Source: Dipteris shenzhenensis (Eukaryota; Polypodiophyta; Polypodiopsida; Gleicheniales). Taken from it: DNA of 64,000 bases. Below the pieces are notes generated by a model. That model searched no databases and had not been told where the DNA came from. It saw only the letters and a list, made by a program, of their open reading frames with translations. Location of the stretch: assembly GCA_047967505.1 (NCBI GenBank), contig CM106538.1. One strand, 5' to 3'. The translations under genes and the position numbers were made by a program. Positions 11,341 through 23,249 of this stretch are shown here, in pieces; the first letter of the stretch is position 1, and every line of letters starts with the position of its first letter.

Positions 11341-11439
11341 ACAACAACGTACTTAAAGAAATGGAACGACTCAAGTCCGATAGAGAATGGATTCCAATAC
11401 AAGAAAACTTCTTAGAAAACAACATCAACCACAAGACAT

Positions 11440-12050
11440 TACAATCTCTAAACACACGTGCATTGAAATCTCATTTCTTAAACATAGTCAACGACAAAAT
11501 CCTCCTAAGCGCCACAATCCTTTGCCTACAAGAGTTACATATCAAGACATTAACAAAACTATCCTTACCAAGATTCATGTGCTTGGAAAAATCTGACGGT
11601 GTAGGAATAGCAACATGTTACAAACAAGACATGCAACGACTTCAACACAAGTACATTCAACATTAAGGTTTAGAATGCTTACAGTCTTCAAAACAAATTT
11701 CTCTAAAACTATTGCAATCATAAATTTATACAAACTCTCCCTTGTCAAAAACTACCACACTCCTCGCTTCTCTTGAAAAAACTCTTCAACACATACAAGA
11801 TGTACAACAACAACAATCATTGGAGATTTCAACATCAACTTTAGCATCTCAAGCAACAAGGACAAAGCACTTACAACTTTCATGGAACAAAAAAAATTCA
11901 CACAATTGTTGATAAATCAACCAACTACTATCCATGGTTTAACTATTGACCACATATGGACAAACAAAGAAAACGAACACAAAATATTTGGTACAAATAT
12001 CATTCACTAGTCTGACCACTCCCTACTTTACACAAACATAGATTCCTCTT
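11440..12050 (+). pseudogene. Helentron C-terminal EEP endonuclease domain
   Basis: Directly following the helicase in the same frame comes LNTRALKSHFLNIVNDKILL and then ATILCLQELHI. This matches the N-terminal EEP signature, with catalytic Glu in LQE(T/L)H. After a frame change, about 11818-12045 reads GDFNINF (catalytic Asp and Asn), then TIDHIWTN, and finally SDHSLLYTNI with the catalytic SDH triad residue, preceded by a stop codon. Most catalytic positions are therefore still legible across frames. The fusion to a rolling-circle helicase is what defines the Helentron group. A LINE endonuclease was considered, but the continuous helicase-EEP frame makes the Helentron reading much better. 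Confidence 0.8.
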
Positions 12051-12059
12051 AACGTTTAC

Positions 12060-13110
12060 TACTACAACACTCTGCTCTTTCAACAAACATCTACCTTGAA
12101 GGCATCCCTTATGAATGTAATTCACCTTGTTTACCAACATTATGATATTTAACATGGGAATTAGTTTTTCCCATAAAGACCCTCTTCCCACCATGTCATT
12201 AGGGCTTAAGCTCCTTTTATGGTACAATTGGCTCAAAATAAGCTAAGTGGTACAGTACACCAACATCCAAAATTAGAACCCCATAATTTTTTGATATGAG
12301 CTTCCTTTTCTTTAAGGTCGGACAACAAGTCATAGCTTCCAATGCCTTGTCCTAAAGGAAAGTGTGATTGGCATGTGCACTCATTTTAACTTTGTGCAAG
12401 TTTAGTAGCCATTGGCTTGTATTGGAATCCATGAGTATGTTCTCCTTTAATCTAGATTGGAAAGCCCCATCTTATGTCCTTGAGTTTGTTCACAAGTAGG
12501 GAAAACATTCAGCTATTATTACTTCCTTATTCAAGAGGCTATTTGATTTGAGTTCAGTGTTTGAGTATTGCACTCCTTGTCATAGGAGGGAATAAGTCAT
12601 ATATGAAGGTGCTCAAAGAAGCCATGTAGACCATTAAGAGGTGTGAATAAAAAAAGTCATGTCTACCTACCGTTGGGATCAGGCGGTCAATGTAAATGTC
12701 TTTACACTACACATAATGGATTTCATGACTTTGAGAATTGTCATGAGGGGTCACCAACCTATGACTAGTTTCCCATCAGATACATCTACCTAGTATAATA
12801 TATAGCAACAATGATTGCTCATTTAATTTGAGCTAGGCACCACAACCTCTTCTTCCCATGCAAAATAGTTACAAATTATGTTTCATTAAGCCCAATTGAG
12901 TAGATACTGGCTGGTCCCCTTCCTAAACCGACTTAGGGGGTTTTCTCAAATAACATGGTAATGCAATTCATGTGCTTTCAAACATTGGGTTCTTTGCTAT
13001 TGAATGCTACTCGTATTGTAGCAAATGTAGTCAAAATAGAGAATTCTAGGTTGTCTTGAAAGAATCTCAGGTTTTGATTAAAATCCTCTAAACCAGAACA
13101 CTTCACATGT
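12060..13110. other. Unidentified degenerate sequence
   Basis: No open frame of note and no recognisable protein fragment on either strand. It lies between the Helentron core and the first Copia fragment. It may include the Helentron 3' end, but no terminal hairpin was identified with confidence. Confidence 0.4.
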
Positions 13111-13149
13111 AGCATTGGTGGATCCTGTATATTCTAATAATGTTGATGA

Positions 13150-13510
13150 GATAAGGCCACTGTTGATTATTTCTTACTTTGCCAAGACATAGTTGCTACT
13201 TCTATCATTTACACTTCCTTCACAATTAGCATTAGTGTATCCATGAAAGCTGAAAGTTGTAAACTTGCCATAAATGATCCATAATTCCATGAAAACTTGT
13301 CATGATTAATCCATAATAGCTAAAAGGTGTAAACTTGTGAACACCAATTGATTAAGATGCCCAACCATATGATAGTCAAATAGACCAAGCTTCTAATTAG
13401 GATTGTTGAGCACAACAGCTCACAATTTGATGTAGCATTCCATAGGAGTTTGGAGTGGCTTGTAGTCCAAGTGCTTAAGAACTTTTTGAGTATATTTTCC
13501 CTTTGTGATC
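13150..13510 (-). pseudogene. Ty1/Copia fragment: reverse transcriptase end to RNase H start
   Basis: On the minus strand, from about 13503 downwards, the frames read GKYTQKVLKHLDYKPLQTPM (the Copia 'TPM' block at the end of reverse transcriptase). In a shifted frame RSLVYLTIIWLGI follows, corresponding to the Copia 'GSLxYLTxTRPDI' linker. Further down, a weak match to the start of RNase H ends in MSWQSKK and TVALS. Stops and frameshifts are frequent. It is a remnant of the replication polyprotein of a Copia retrotransposon and has no function now. Confidence 0.6.
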
Positions 13511-13689
13511 ATAATTCCTATATCATTTCTCTTATTTCTCTTATTTCTGTAGTGTTGAAGATAAGAGATATACAAGATTATACAATTTTAGCCTTGGTTC
13601 AACAGCTTTGCCTTACAAGGTAACAAAAGAAAGAAGTAACCAAGGATTGCCTTATCCTCAGCATAAGAAAAATATTGAGGATCAACCAA

Positions 13690-13905
13690 GAAAGCCATTT
13701 GGGTTCGAGGGTTTCTATCTTAAACTAAAATTCTTTTTATAGAACTAATTGTATGAGAAACATTCAACCGGCAAAGAATCCCATATTTCATGCTAGAATA
13801 AAGCACATTGAAGTGCATTATCACTTCATCCAAGAAAAGTTATCAGTGTGAGAAACTGACTTTGTTCACTATCCAAGACAAGAACAAGTTGAAGATATCT
13901 CTCTC
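13690..13905 (+). pseudogene. Ty1/Copia RNase H C-terminal fragment
   Basis: The plus-strand frame about 13774-13905 reads NPIFHARIKHIEVHYHFIQE, then a stop, then DFVHYPRQEQVEDI. This is the well-conserved end of Copia RNase H (NPxFHxRTKHIxxxxHFxRE, then the EQxADIFTK block). It is oriented opposite to the Copia fragment at 13150-13510, so the two come from different insertions or from a rearrangement. Confidence 0.75.
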
Positions 13906-14018
13906 TCTTTAGCATTTAGTGTCTAGCATGGGTGTGTTCTAGTAGCTCCACACTTTTGGCTTGTTGTATCAGGTCTCTCATAGTCTCATAGACCCATCAG
14001 TCTTTTGAATAGTTTAAT

Positions 14019-14021
<3 letters not shown>

Positions 14022-14066
<45 letters not shown>

Positions 14067-14189
14067 GCACACACACACACACACCACCATATATATATAT
14101 AGTTATATAGTTATATAAAGATATTTCCCTTTTGTCTTTACTAGTCATGACACATGCACAACCCCCTTTTATTCTCTCTTTCTCTCTCA

Positions 14190-14218
<29 letters not shown>
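14022..14218. repeat. Compound microsatellite (CT)n-(CA)n-(AT)n and (CA)n
   Basis: A (CT) run occupies 14022-14064, followed by (CA) at about 14068-14084 and (AT) at 14089-14100. A second (CA) run lies at 14190-14218. The encoded 'proteins' on either strand are artefacts of the repeat. Confidence 0.95.
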
Positions 14219-14220
<2 letters not shown>

Positions 14221-14826
14221 AATACTTACCTAACTATGAATTATTCTTTTATGTACCCCGTTGAAATCTTCCCTTTACACTTTCTTTTTAACCACCCCAC
14301 ATACAAAGTCCACTAATCATCCCATACCTCCTCTAATCCCTTCTTAACCCATGCACTCACACTCGCTCCTTACTCCACTTGTGACTTAAACTTCACTTGT
14401 GGCTAAATTGTTTTTTTAATTATCTAAGAATTGATATGGTTGCCTATATTCCTAGGTAAAGCGATAACAAGCTAGGGAAAACATGCATTACCTATCTACC
14501 CCAACGTAACTATGGTGTTAGTAACTATGATGTTCTAACACCTAGTTTATTTGGATGGTGGCAGCAGGTAAGTAGACCTTGACCTCGGAAGTTGGCGGAT
14601 TTGACACTTTTGTACCAATTCATTGCTAAAAGTTTGCAAACTCGATATAAAGAAAACTTATGTTGCCATTCCTCCTAATTTCGTTAAAAAAATTTGGATT
14701 GCATTATTGTTAAAGGTTACTTCAATTCAGTGTTCAAATTTCTTTTTCCTAACCATTTCTTTTTATAATTATCCAAATGATTAAATTAATTGTATGGTTC
14801 ATTTATTGATGGTATTTTTAAATCTA

Positions 14827-14850
14827 AACACACACACACACACACACACA
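14827..14850. repeat. (CA)n microsatellite
   Basis: Twelve uninterrupted CA units at the start of the long pyrimidine-rich block. Confidence 0.95.
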
Positions 14851-14869
14851 AACTATCCTCTTTTTTCCT

Positions 14870-15259
14870 TTTGACCATACTAATTACTTTTCTTCCCTTT
14901 ATAATCCTGTGAAACCTTTTTAAACTCTCTTCCCCCTTTCTTTCTCTCTCCAAATTTTTTCCCTCACTCTCTCTCTACCCTTCTCTCCCCTCTCTTTCTC
15001 CTAAATTCCCCTAAAACCTCTCAATTTATCCCAGTCTAGCACCTTTTTAAAATTTCATTGTTTTCTCCTAATTTTTTATATTCTCCCCTATTTTTTCCTA
15101 TTTTTTCTTTTCTTTTTTCATAATTACCTAATTCCACTAATTATTTCCTAATTCTCCCTATTATTTCCATTTTTCCTAATTTTCTTTTCTTTCTAAAAAT
15201 TTTCCTAAATATCTTTCTAAAATTCTCTTAATTTGTACCTATTTTTTCTCTACATTCTA

Positions 15260-15297
<38 letters not shown>

Positions 15298-16330
15298 CCA
15301 CCCTACTTTTCTAAATTCTTCAAATAAATTTTAATTATTTACCCCCATCTTGTACCTTGGTTCTCCTTATTTTTTCCAAATTTCCTAAAAAATTGTTTAT
15401 TATTTTTCCTTTATTTGCCAAAATTTTCCATTATTATTATTTTTGTTAAAAATGCAGGTCTATATGAAAAAAGAGTCAACATTCTTTAGAATAGTAAAAA
15501 AAGACTAACATAATTCCGACAGTTCTGCTCACTATCAAGGCCTATACCAAAGTCTATACCAGACGAACCAAACACCATCGTATCAACAAACGAACTAGAC
15601 ACCATTATATTAATAGACGAAGCAAAGATGCACATTGTGTTATGCCCGCCTCCTACGGTTCTTCTTTTGGTGCCAGGTGGGCAACCACTCATAGAACAAT
15701 CGTGCCAGGAATGCGTGGACTTCAGCCGACACTGGCAAGAATAAAATTTTCCATTAATGTTTCTTATTTTCCTAATTTATTTCTATTACACCTAATTTTC
15801 CTCAATCTCCCCTTTCCTTTCCATTAAATGTTCCCTTTTATTTTATTTTTTCCTATTTTAAACCTTTTTAATTTCCCCCTTTTTTCTAATTTTCCTAATA
15901 CTTTATTATTTACTCTATTCTCTTCAATTTAATTTATCTTTCCTTATTAATACTTCCTTAAATTTTCATTTTTTATTTTGTTTTTAATTTATTTACTTTT
16001 TCCTAACTTCACTCTCGCTAACTAAAACCCCCCTTCTCTCCCTAACAAACTCTCACTCTAACCTTTCCCTAACTACCCCAAACTAATTCCTATCCTGGCA
16101 CCTTACCTCTGTGTGTTGTTCGATTACTTTGACTTCTCTTTGACCTGACTGACTTACTTCCCCAACCTTTCCGTCCACCTTATTTAACCCGTTCTTTCCC
16201 CTCTTTCTTACCATCTATGCCTTTCATTACTATACTCTACTCATTACTCTCAGCTCCTATCGATTCTCTCTCCCCCCCCTCGTCGGCCTTGATTTCCTCA
16301 CAGGGCCCGTTAGTGTTGCCTTGTTCATTT
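14870..16330. repeat. Long polypyrimidine-biased low-complexity tract
   Basis: For about 1.4 kb the plus strand is dominated by T and C, with recurrent phrases such as ttttcctaatt and ttctcccta. A (GT)n run at about 15261-15294 and a more balanced island at about 15430-15740 interrupt it. No coding signal is seen. Such strand-asymmetric tracts usually grow by slippage, and may form triplex DNA. Confidence 0.7.
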
Positions 16331-16339
16331 CCTCCGTAT

Positions 16340-18280
16340 TGCTACCATCACCTCCTGTTCTAGCCTCTTCATTCTATGTGTTGTGCCACCTTGATTGTGA
16401 TGTGTGGCTGAAGATGCACATCAGTGCTACAAAAGTACCCTATATAGAAAAATAAATGAACCATATATTTGAGGATACAAAGGGTCTCTATAAAAGATGT
16501 CACAGATGAAAATATAATGATACATATTTTTTTTACTATTAGGACATCATTAAATAACCTGGGATGCAAAAAAGAGTCTCTAATATAAGTATGGCATTCA
16601 ACTGATTGAAGTTGGAAGGTCAGGTGGCAAGGCAGGAGCACATAAAAGGAATGATAGTCTACCTTTCTCCACATTGCTCTCACAAAGATCTAAAGACCAG
16701 GGTAAGATAGATGATTTGAGGCCCAATAGTACACTTGAGCCACAACGAGCAAGAAATCTGATTCAAGTCTCTGGTCTTCAAGAGCCACTTGAAGTCCTAC
16801 CATTCATCTCACATAATGGAATCACATACTGGGCCAATATCGGTCTCTACAACGGTGCTTGAACTATGAGCACATTCTGAGCTAATACCAGTCTCTACAA
16901 TGGTGCTTAAACTCGAAATATTGAGAACCATTATTATGAGGTCATCACACCAGGCTCTCACGGAGCTCTAAAAATCCAAGTGATTGAGGCCCCTAGTATT
17001 CAAGGACAGCACAATTTTGTACCCTATGATAGTCTAAAGGTAATGCTGATTATATAAGGTGACACTAGCATGGCCTTTTTCCATATCACTCACTTCATAG
17101 CTCTGATGAACAGATTTATAGAGACGAGCTTCCTACAAGTCACGTATGATATTGTGCTTACATCAAGCATTGCAGCTTGCATCGTGGTTTTCTTTCAATC
17201 TCTATTTCTTTTAAGGAAGCAAAACAGAAGTATTGGTGTGCATGTAGATCTACAAGCTATAAGGGAGAGGATGACAAAGTTAGAGTGAAGGTAACAGGTG
17301 AGCTACCTGGATGTAACTACCAAAACAAATTTTGGTTTTAGGCTCATGATGGACTTTCTATAAGCAATTCATCATAGTGGGTGAAACCACATGCGAGGTA
17401 TTACCAACAATTTTTTTTTATTCATTCTATAGCATAAGTATATGCTCCTGGTGCAGCTTATTTGAAGCAACGGATTGCAAGAATAGATACATTTTGTGTG
17501 TGAATAATTATAGCCACAAATGCTTATGGTGGAGAGTCATGGTTTGGCAAAATGGGTGTGGCATAAGACTAGGTGCCAAAGAAAATGGAACATGTGAATC
17601 CAATGGTGAAATTCCTCATGAGGCATCGCCTACTAAGCTGGTGATGAATAATTGTAATTTCTTTTTGATGTAGTGACATCGGTAACAAGTGCCGTTCTAT
17701 AGACTATAGTCCCACATTATAGGTTTTTTGTTCTTACCATCCTTTTCGTGGATGGATGCAGGTGACTAGAACTCCTTCTACATTACAATTGCATCAAGTA
17801 CTTTCTATGTTTTGAAAAGAATCTATTGCTTAATGTATCCTCTTTCCTTGGTTGGTGAAAAAGACTTGTTCACTCATGCATTGTCTCATCGATTGAAAGT
17901 CTTGTGAAAAAATTGTATGCATGATGTCAAGTTAGTCTTGCAAAACACACACACACAAAAACCATAGAGAATGATGGCATCCCTACCCACTATTCCCTTG
18001 AATCCATGAGGCTGTAGCTTGTTAGGGAGGCCTGCAAGAGAGAGAGAGGGAGCTACTTGTCAAGGAGGGGAGAAATAGCTCTAGAAGCAAAAGGGACTAA
18101 TGGTTGTAGCCACAGTGTTGGTTGTTTCTGCTATTTGCATGTTATGAAATTTGAGGGAGGTGGTTTTGATATTCAACCATCATGTTGGTTGCAGCCATGT
18201 GCTCATTGAGCACTGTGAGAGGAATCAACTAAATTGGAGGACGTGGACATGTATAACAATGATGATGAAATCAGCCACAG
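16340..18280. other. Unidentified intergenic sequence
   Basis: Open frames are under 105 residues and without recognisable motifs on either strand. Two loosely similar phrases around 16680-16920 and 16920-17010 (catctcacataatgg, tctctacaacggtgct and tctctacaatggtgct) show local duplication. I see no gene or identifiable mobile element. Confidence 0.4.
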
Positions 18281-18290
18281 TTCTGCTAGC

Positions 18291-18671
18291 ACTACTAGTT
18301 AGTGAGAACATGCATGATTTTTAACTATTCCCACTACCAGAACCACTTAGTGAGCACTAGTTTTAGTTAATTACATGCATGAACACTAGTTTTAGTGATT
18401 CCTTTGAATTATAAAAATTTCTTAAAATATACAATTATTGAGATTTTTTTATTTAACCAAGAATTTTATTGGTTTTCATGCTGGAGAAATCGGCAACCAT
18501 GCATGATGGCATTCAATAGGCTTAATTGGGATGTGGATTCTTTTATAAATAATGATGGTGGAAATTGGCCTCCATGCTTGCACTACCAATTACTACTAGT
18601 TATTAGTAATCACATGCATGACTTCTAACTATTCCCACTACCGAAACCATTCAATGAGCACTAGTTTTAGT
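18291..18671. repeat. Direct repeat pair, about 77-81 bp
   Basis: Copy 1 at 18291-18367 and copy 2 at 18591-18671 share actactagtta, acatgcatga, ctaactattcccactacc and gagcactagttttag in the same order. A partial third copy (catgcatgaacactagtttt) lies at about 18375-18394. Confidence 0.75.
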
Positions 18672-18932
18672 CAAGACCCTTATAACTTATGTTATATTCA
18701 ACTCTACAGATTTTATTATGTACCATAACATAACGATAGTTAGGAGAATGATGAAGCAGAAAGCGCCATCGGGTAAGTGAAAACATCAAGCGACTGCGTT
18801 CGAGTGAGCCCAAAGTTCGAGCGATGCTTATGAGGAACTTTGTCTAAACCTGTAGGAGCAATAAATTTTTACTAAAAATGGTTGAATCTACATGACACTA
18901 TTACAAAGTGTTTTTAATTTTTTTTTGTATGA

Positions 18933-19114
18933 TCCTTGGCAACTTACAAAGATTAAACTTACTATTGGATAACTCATAAATCCATGCAAGTTAGCGATCA
19001 TTCAATGAATACCAAAGGGAAAATTCTTGGCAACATACAAAGAGAAAACCTATTATTTGATAAATAATAAATACATGCAAGCTAGCAATCATTCAATAGA
19101 TACAAAAGGGGAAA
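18933..19114. repeat. Tandem duplication, period 91 bp
   Basis: Copies at 18933-19023 and 19024-19114 share cttggcaac, acaaagaga/ttaaac, catgcaagytagc and atcattcaat. Divergence is moderate, so the duplication is not recent. Confidence 0.75.
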
Positions 19115-22100
19115 TGCTGCAATGTCTACACCTCAAGGTGATCACTAAAAATTATGTAAGATAGCACGTGAGTTGAAGGGGTTTCTTTATTTTATGGAGT
19201 TACATACATGGCAACAATAGTCCTACCGATGATATAGAAGCTCCTCCTAGCAAAATCCCTCACAAACAACTATTTGTAGCTCATCGATTTTTATGCTACC
19301 GACATGATTTGATCCATTTTGTACACCAAATGATCACATGAATAAAATGTTTAAACTATGGAACTAATAAATTATTGATCACCTTATGACCATGATGATG
19401 CTAACTAAATATGGATCACTTTCATATGTCCTTGACCATGTATACACCTCTAGGATGGAGGGAGGAAACCAAGGACCCAAACTCTATATGAGAAAAATCC
19501 ATTGTCATAATTAAATATAGAGTTTGGTAAGGACCGACTCTCATGAAACAAATATAAGTATAAACTTTCTAAATATCTAAAATTTTGAAACTTTAACATC
19601 ACGAATGTATTCATTCATATCATTCTGATCGTTTTGAGTTCGATTGACTAAGTTATGGCCCAAATAAAATTGGTAAGAGGAGCCTCCCAAGAGGCCGCGA
19701 TATCGTGGTCTCTAGGGAGAATCCTCCTCCCATTATTTTTTTGCCTTGAAAATGGAAATTGCACAAGAAAAACATATACTTTGACCCCTTTCTTCCACCC
19801 CTCCATCGTTGACCCTTGAAAAACATTGCCAAATATTTTTAGAAATTGTTGTTTGTCTATAAGACAATTGATTACTCACAATATCATGGGTAGGACAACA
19901 ACCGTAAAAGTAAGCAATGCATGCTACTTTTTGAACATAAAACATCACACTACAATGTCAAAATTTATGAAATGCCTCACTCGAACCATCGCCTCGCTCG
20001 AACGTAGTCGCTCGAATTCTGGTAATCCTCAGCGCGATCTAGGTGGGATGATGGTGTGGTGAGGATTAAGTAGCAGCCCTTCGAGTTCGATTAGGATTAA
20101 GTGGGATGACTTAATTTCATTGCTTTTTAGCGACCAGGCTTGTAGCCAATTAAATAGCCACCAAGCTCCTACAGGCACTTTGCTTGCATGATGGGATGAC
20201 CATCTGATCCATGCTATGGTCAATGAAGTCTCCAACATGCTCTAAAGGGCCCTGGAGTTTTTTCCTTTTCCTATTCAAAACAAAGTGCCACATTGGAAAA
20301 CATTTATTGTACTGCCCCTTCAAATTGATAGTAGGTAGCCAATTGCTTGTCAACTAACAATTTGAGCTAAAGAGCCAATTTTCTCATCAAGGTGGATCAG
20401 TGGTGGACACTGGCTAGTTAAGTGATATGTAGAGTCATCAACTTCACATTGCTCCACCCATGTCGTCACCACCATTATCGCTGACTTCACACTTCTCTAC
20501 CCTCGTCTCCATAACCCTCGTCAACTTCACACTGCTCCACCCTTGTCTCCCACCCTTAACTCTAACTCAACCCTCTTGTTGCAGCTCATTCTCCACCTCC
20601 ATCACCACCCTCTAGATCCACCAAGTGCTATGTCCCACCTCCATCGTATTCCGTTATTATTCTTAACTGTCTCCAAATTGGTGGTAGTTCTCTCCCACGA
20701 CTGTAGAGTGGGTGATTTGCTGCAAGACCTTAACTAGATGGGTAATTTTCCTGATTCATTCCATGTGAGATCTATGTTTCAGTCCCACAACGATGAAGTC
20801 TATTTGTGGATTCTATATGGGCCACAATTCACATGGATCCTGTAGGCCATGGGAATAATCTTGTGAAAGTTTTTACAATGTCAAGAAATCGATCGATCTT
20901 CATGAAGGTTGAGTTGAGTAGCTTATAAGTTGAGCATACCTTTTTTGTGAAGTTGAGCAACTCAAGCACTTGCTGAGCTGACCATTCTTGTATCGATAGA
21001 ACACCTTTGCATAGCATGTTTTTGTAATATAAGTTTGTTAATACATACAAATTTGTTATGTATTCTTAGTCTTATGAGTATTGCATTCTTGTATCAACAG
21101 AACACCTTTTTGTAATATAAGCTTGCTAATATATACAAACTTGTTATGAGTTTTGGACTTATAAATACTAGTCTTATTTGAAAAATCTTGATATTTATAT
21201 GGATACAATCACAATTAAGCTTTAGAATTGCCCTTAAGGGCTTCAAAAAATGTTTAATATGGCTAGTTGGTGGGCTCGACCATTGCGGTGGTTGACATAG
21301 GCCACAGCACGTATAGTATAATTTTAACCATTGTGGTGGCTGTGTGCAATGCCATGTGTTCTGCATCACCAGCCAACATGGTGGTTGCAGTAGGTCTTAT
21401 GAATACAAGCCTGATAATATATACAAACTTGTTATTGAATACGCATATATCCTCTACTTAGGAATCATCTTTTGTTTAACCATTGCATTGGGAATGGCTT
21501 AAAACCACCGTGCTAATTATAGTTACGCTTATCCCATAATCACAAACTTATTGTGGTCAAATATAGTTAGAAAAGTGCACAAAAGTGCTCAAATAATGCC
21601 CAAAAGTGCTAAAAAGTGGTCAAGAAGACCTCAAAAATACAAGAACTCTGGCACTTTCTAAGTTTCATTGTACATCTCAAAAAGTGGTGTAAAATCATGA
21701 GAATGGTATGCAAGCTGATGGGTACTTCCCTTCATCAAGGGTCTTTGTCTTTCTTTCATCAAGGGTTGTATCTTCCCTCCATCAAATAGGGGCTTTTCTT
21801 CACTGACGGGTCCTTCCCTTCATCAATGTGCTTATTCTTCCTTTCATCAGGGGGTGTATCTTCCCTTCATCGAACAAGGGCTTCTTCGTCCTTCATCAGG
21901 GGGCTGTATCTTCCCTTCATCAAAGGGATCCTTTCTTTTTGTGGCCCTAATGCATGTGCCACCTCTACTTTCATTGGATACATATTTGTGGTAGGCGCAC
22001 AATTGATCTCTCCATGTCTTGAGCATCGGCATACAATAATCTCTACATACAAAGGTTGCATGCACAAACATTCCAAAGCAAAAAACATGCATAGGGTGGT

Positions 22101-22850
22101 CACATTAGGGCCATTGGGTCTGGTACTCATCTATAAGGTGCCCATGGCATATTGTGCTACACGTATGACCCTGTTGCATTGTAAGAGGGTATTCCTCTTA
22201 TTTAACTATTGCAGATGTCAATATCAAAGTATCACCTTGGACATGAGCAAGTTGTCTCTTGATTCCTTCTTGCCTCATCTTGAGAGTACAAACATTCTCC
22301 TTTAGCTCCTCCACTTTTTTCTTACTAATGATAACAGCTCTATCTAATTCTACTAGCTAAATGTTTTAGCAAGCTTTAGCATTGGCCTATCTCAAGGCTC
22401 CGAAAGTACTTTGGGTATTAAAAAGGATGGAAGATTACCTCTTAAAAATTTCAAGAGGCAGGACATGCAGTTGGTACACCGCCCATGAATAATAGCTGGA
22501 TGACAGCTATCTTTATGTACTCTAGAGAGTGGCTCAGTTAATACGCCACCTTAGTTAGCTGAGTTTAGTTTGAGACCCACAAATAGGGTTTATCTATTCT
22601 TTTGTACTTAGAGTTCTTTTGGCTTTCATAGCTAAGAAGAGGAAAATTGTTTTCAACCTCCACCTTTGTGTATATTTCCCCATTGTGTATGCGAGAAAGC
22701 TGCAAGTGAGACTCCTTCCTTCTCTCCCACTCTCTTCACAACAATTGTTGTGAAGCATCCGTGAAAGCGTTAAACCCCATGGATGATCTCACTTTCGATC
22801 CGACTAGCGTGCACTAGGGTGCATGTGGACTTCCAACTATGTAGGAAAAC
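19115..22850. other. Unidentified intergenic sequence with minor repeats
   Basis: No recognisable gene. Around 20995-21150 and at 21410-21440 a short unit (taatatawrcwtgctaatatatacaaa type, ending in cttgttatg) recurs. The 159-residue plus-strand frame at 21826-22305 begins inside a minisatellite and shows no domain, so it is not called as a gene. Confidence 0.4.
21720..21930. repeat. Minisatellite of cttccctTCATCAa-type units
   Basis: About seven irregular copies of a 14-base core (cttcccttcatcaa and variants such as ctttcatcagggg) with spacers of 15-25 bases. Longer higher-order units are visible (gtatcttcccttcatc at three places). Confidence 0.75.
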
Positions 22851-22859
22851 TATTTGCTT

Positions 22860-23180
22860 TGCAGAGGCCTTCATCAACCTTGGTGCAAGCCATACCGTAA
22901 TATCATACAAGATGTGCACATGGCTCCCAATATTTAAGTAACCCGAGAACCTACACTTGTCTTAATATCCACAGTGAATGGAAAAATCTCACCCGGAATA
23001 GGTTGTGTGGAATTGCCCATGTCGGTTAATAACCATAGCATGGCTAATAGATGTGACGTTATGCCTGCAGGTGCTATGGATGAACAAGTAATCCTTGGGA
23101 GAACTTGGTGTTGGGCAGTTAACTGTCAAATCAATTGGCTGGAGTGCACCGCAACATTAACCAGCAATGGCTGCACCTCA
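22860..23180 (+). pseudogene. Retrotransposon aspartic protease (retropepsin) fragment
   Basis: The frame at 22861-22944 reads AFINLGASHTVISYKMC, which aligns with the retropepsin active-site loop (AxIDxGAxxxxIS), with Asn in place of the catalytic Asp. After a stop the match continues in the neighbouring frame (about 22938-23180): NGKISPGIGCVELPMSV, then PAGAMDEQVILGRTWC and NCQINW, corresponding to the distal 'ILGxxW' strand. This suits a Ty3/Gypsy-like gag-protease region. No reverse transcriptase was found next to it. Fragment only; not functional. Confidence 0.6.
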
Positions 23181-23249
23181 GTCATTTCAATTTGTACTAG
23201 AAATTTAGGCCTGGTACGTCTTGTGATCCATAAATCCAACAACATGCTG

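Larger units (their letters stand above)
8616..12060 (+). mobile_element. Degenerate Helentron-type (Helitron2) rolling-circle transposon, coding core
   Basis: Plus-strand fragments in several frames together give the full domain order of a Helentron protein: DUF6570, Helitron-like N-terminal replication domain with an HDH motif, PIF1-like superfamily 1 helicase, then an exonuclease-endonuclease-phosphatase (EEP) domain. Many stops and frameshifts show that the copy is dead. Helentrons and Helitron2 elements are the subgroup whose Rep-helicase protein is fused to an EEP endonuclease, which separates them from canonical plant Helitrons. The domains are annotated one by one below. The DNA ends were not found: neither the CTRR plus hairpin end of canonical Helitrons nor Helentron terminal repeats could be placed with confidence, so the given limits are only those of the coding core. 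Confidence 0.85.

Noticed and set aside
11387-11596. Second overlapping frame within the Helentron helicase-EEP region
   Set aside because: Shadow frame; the 10704-11666 frame carries the conserved helicase and EEP motifs.
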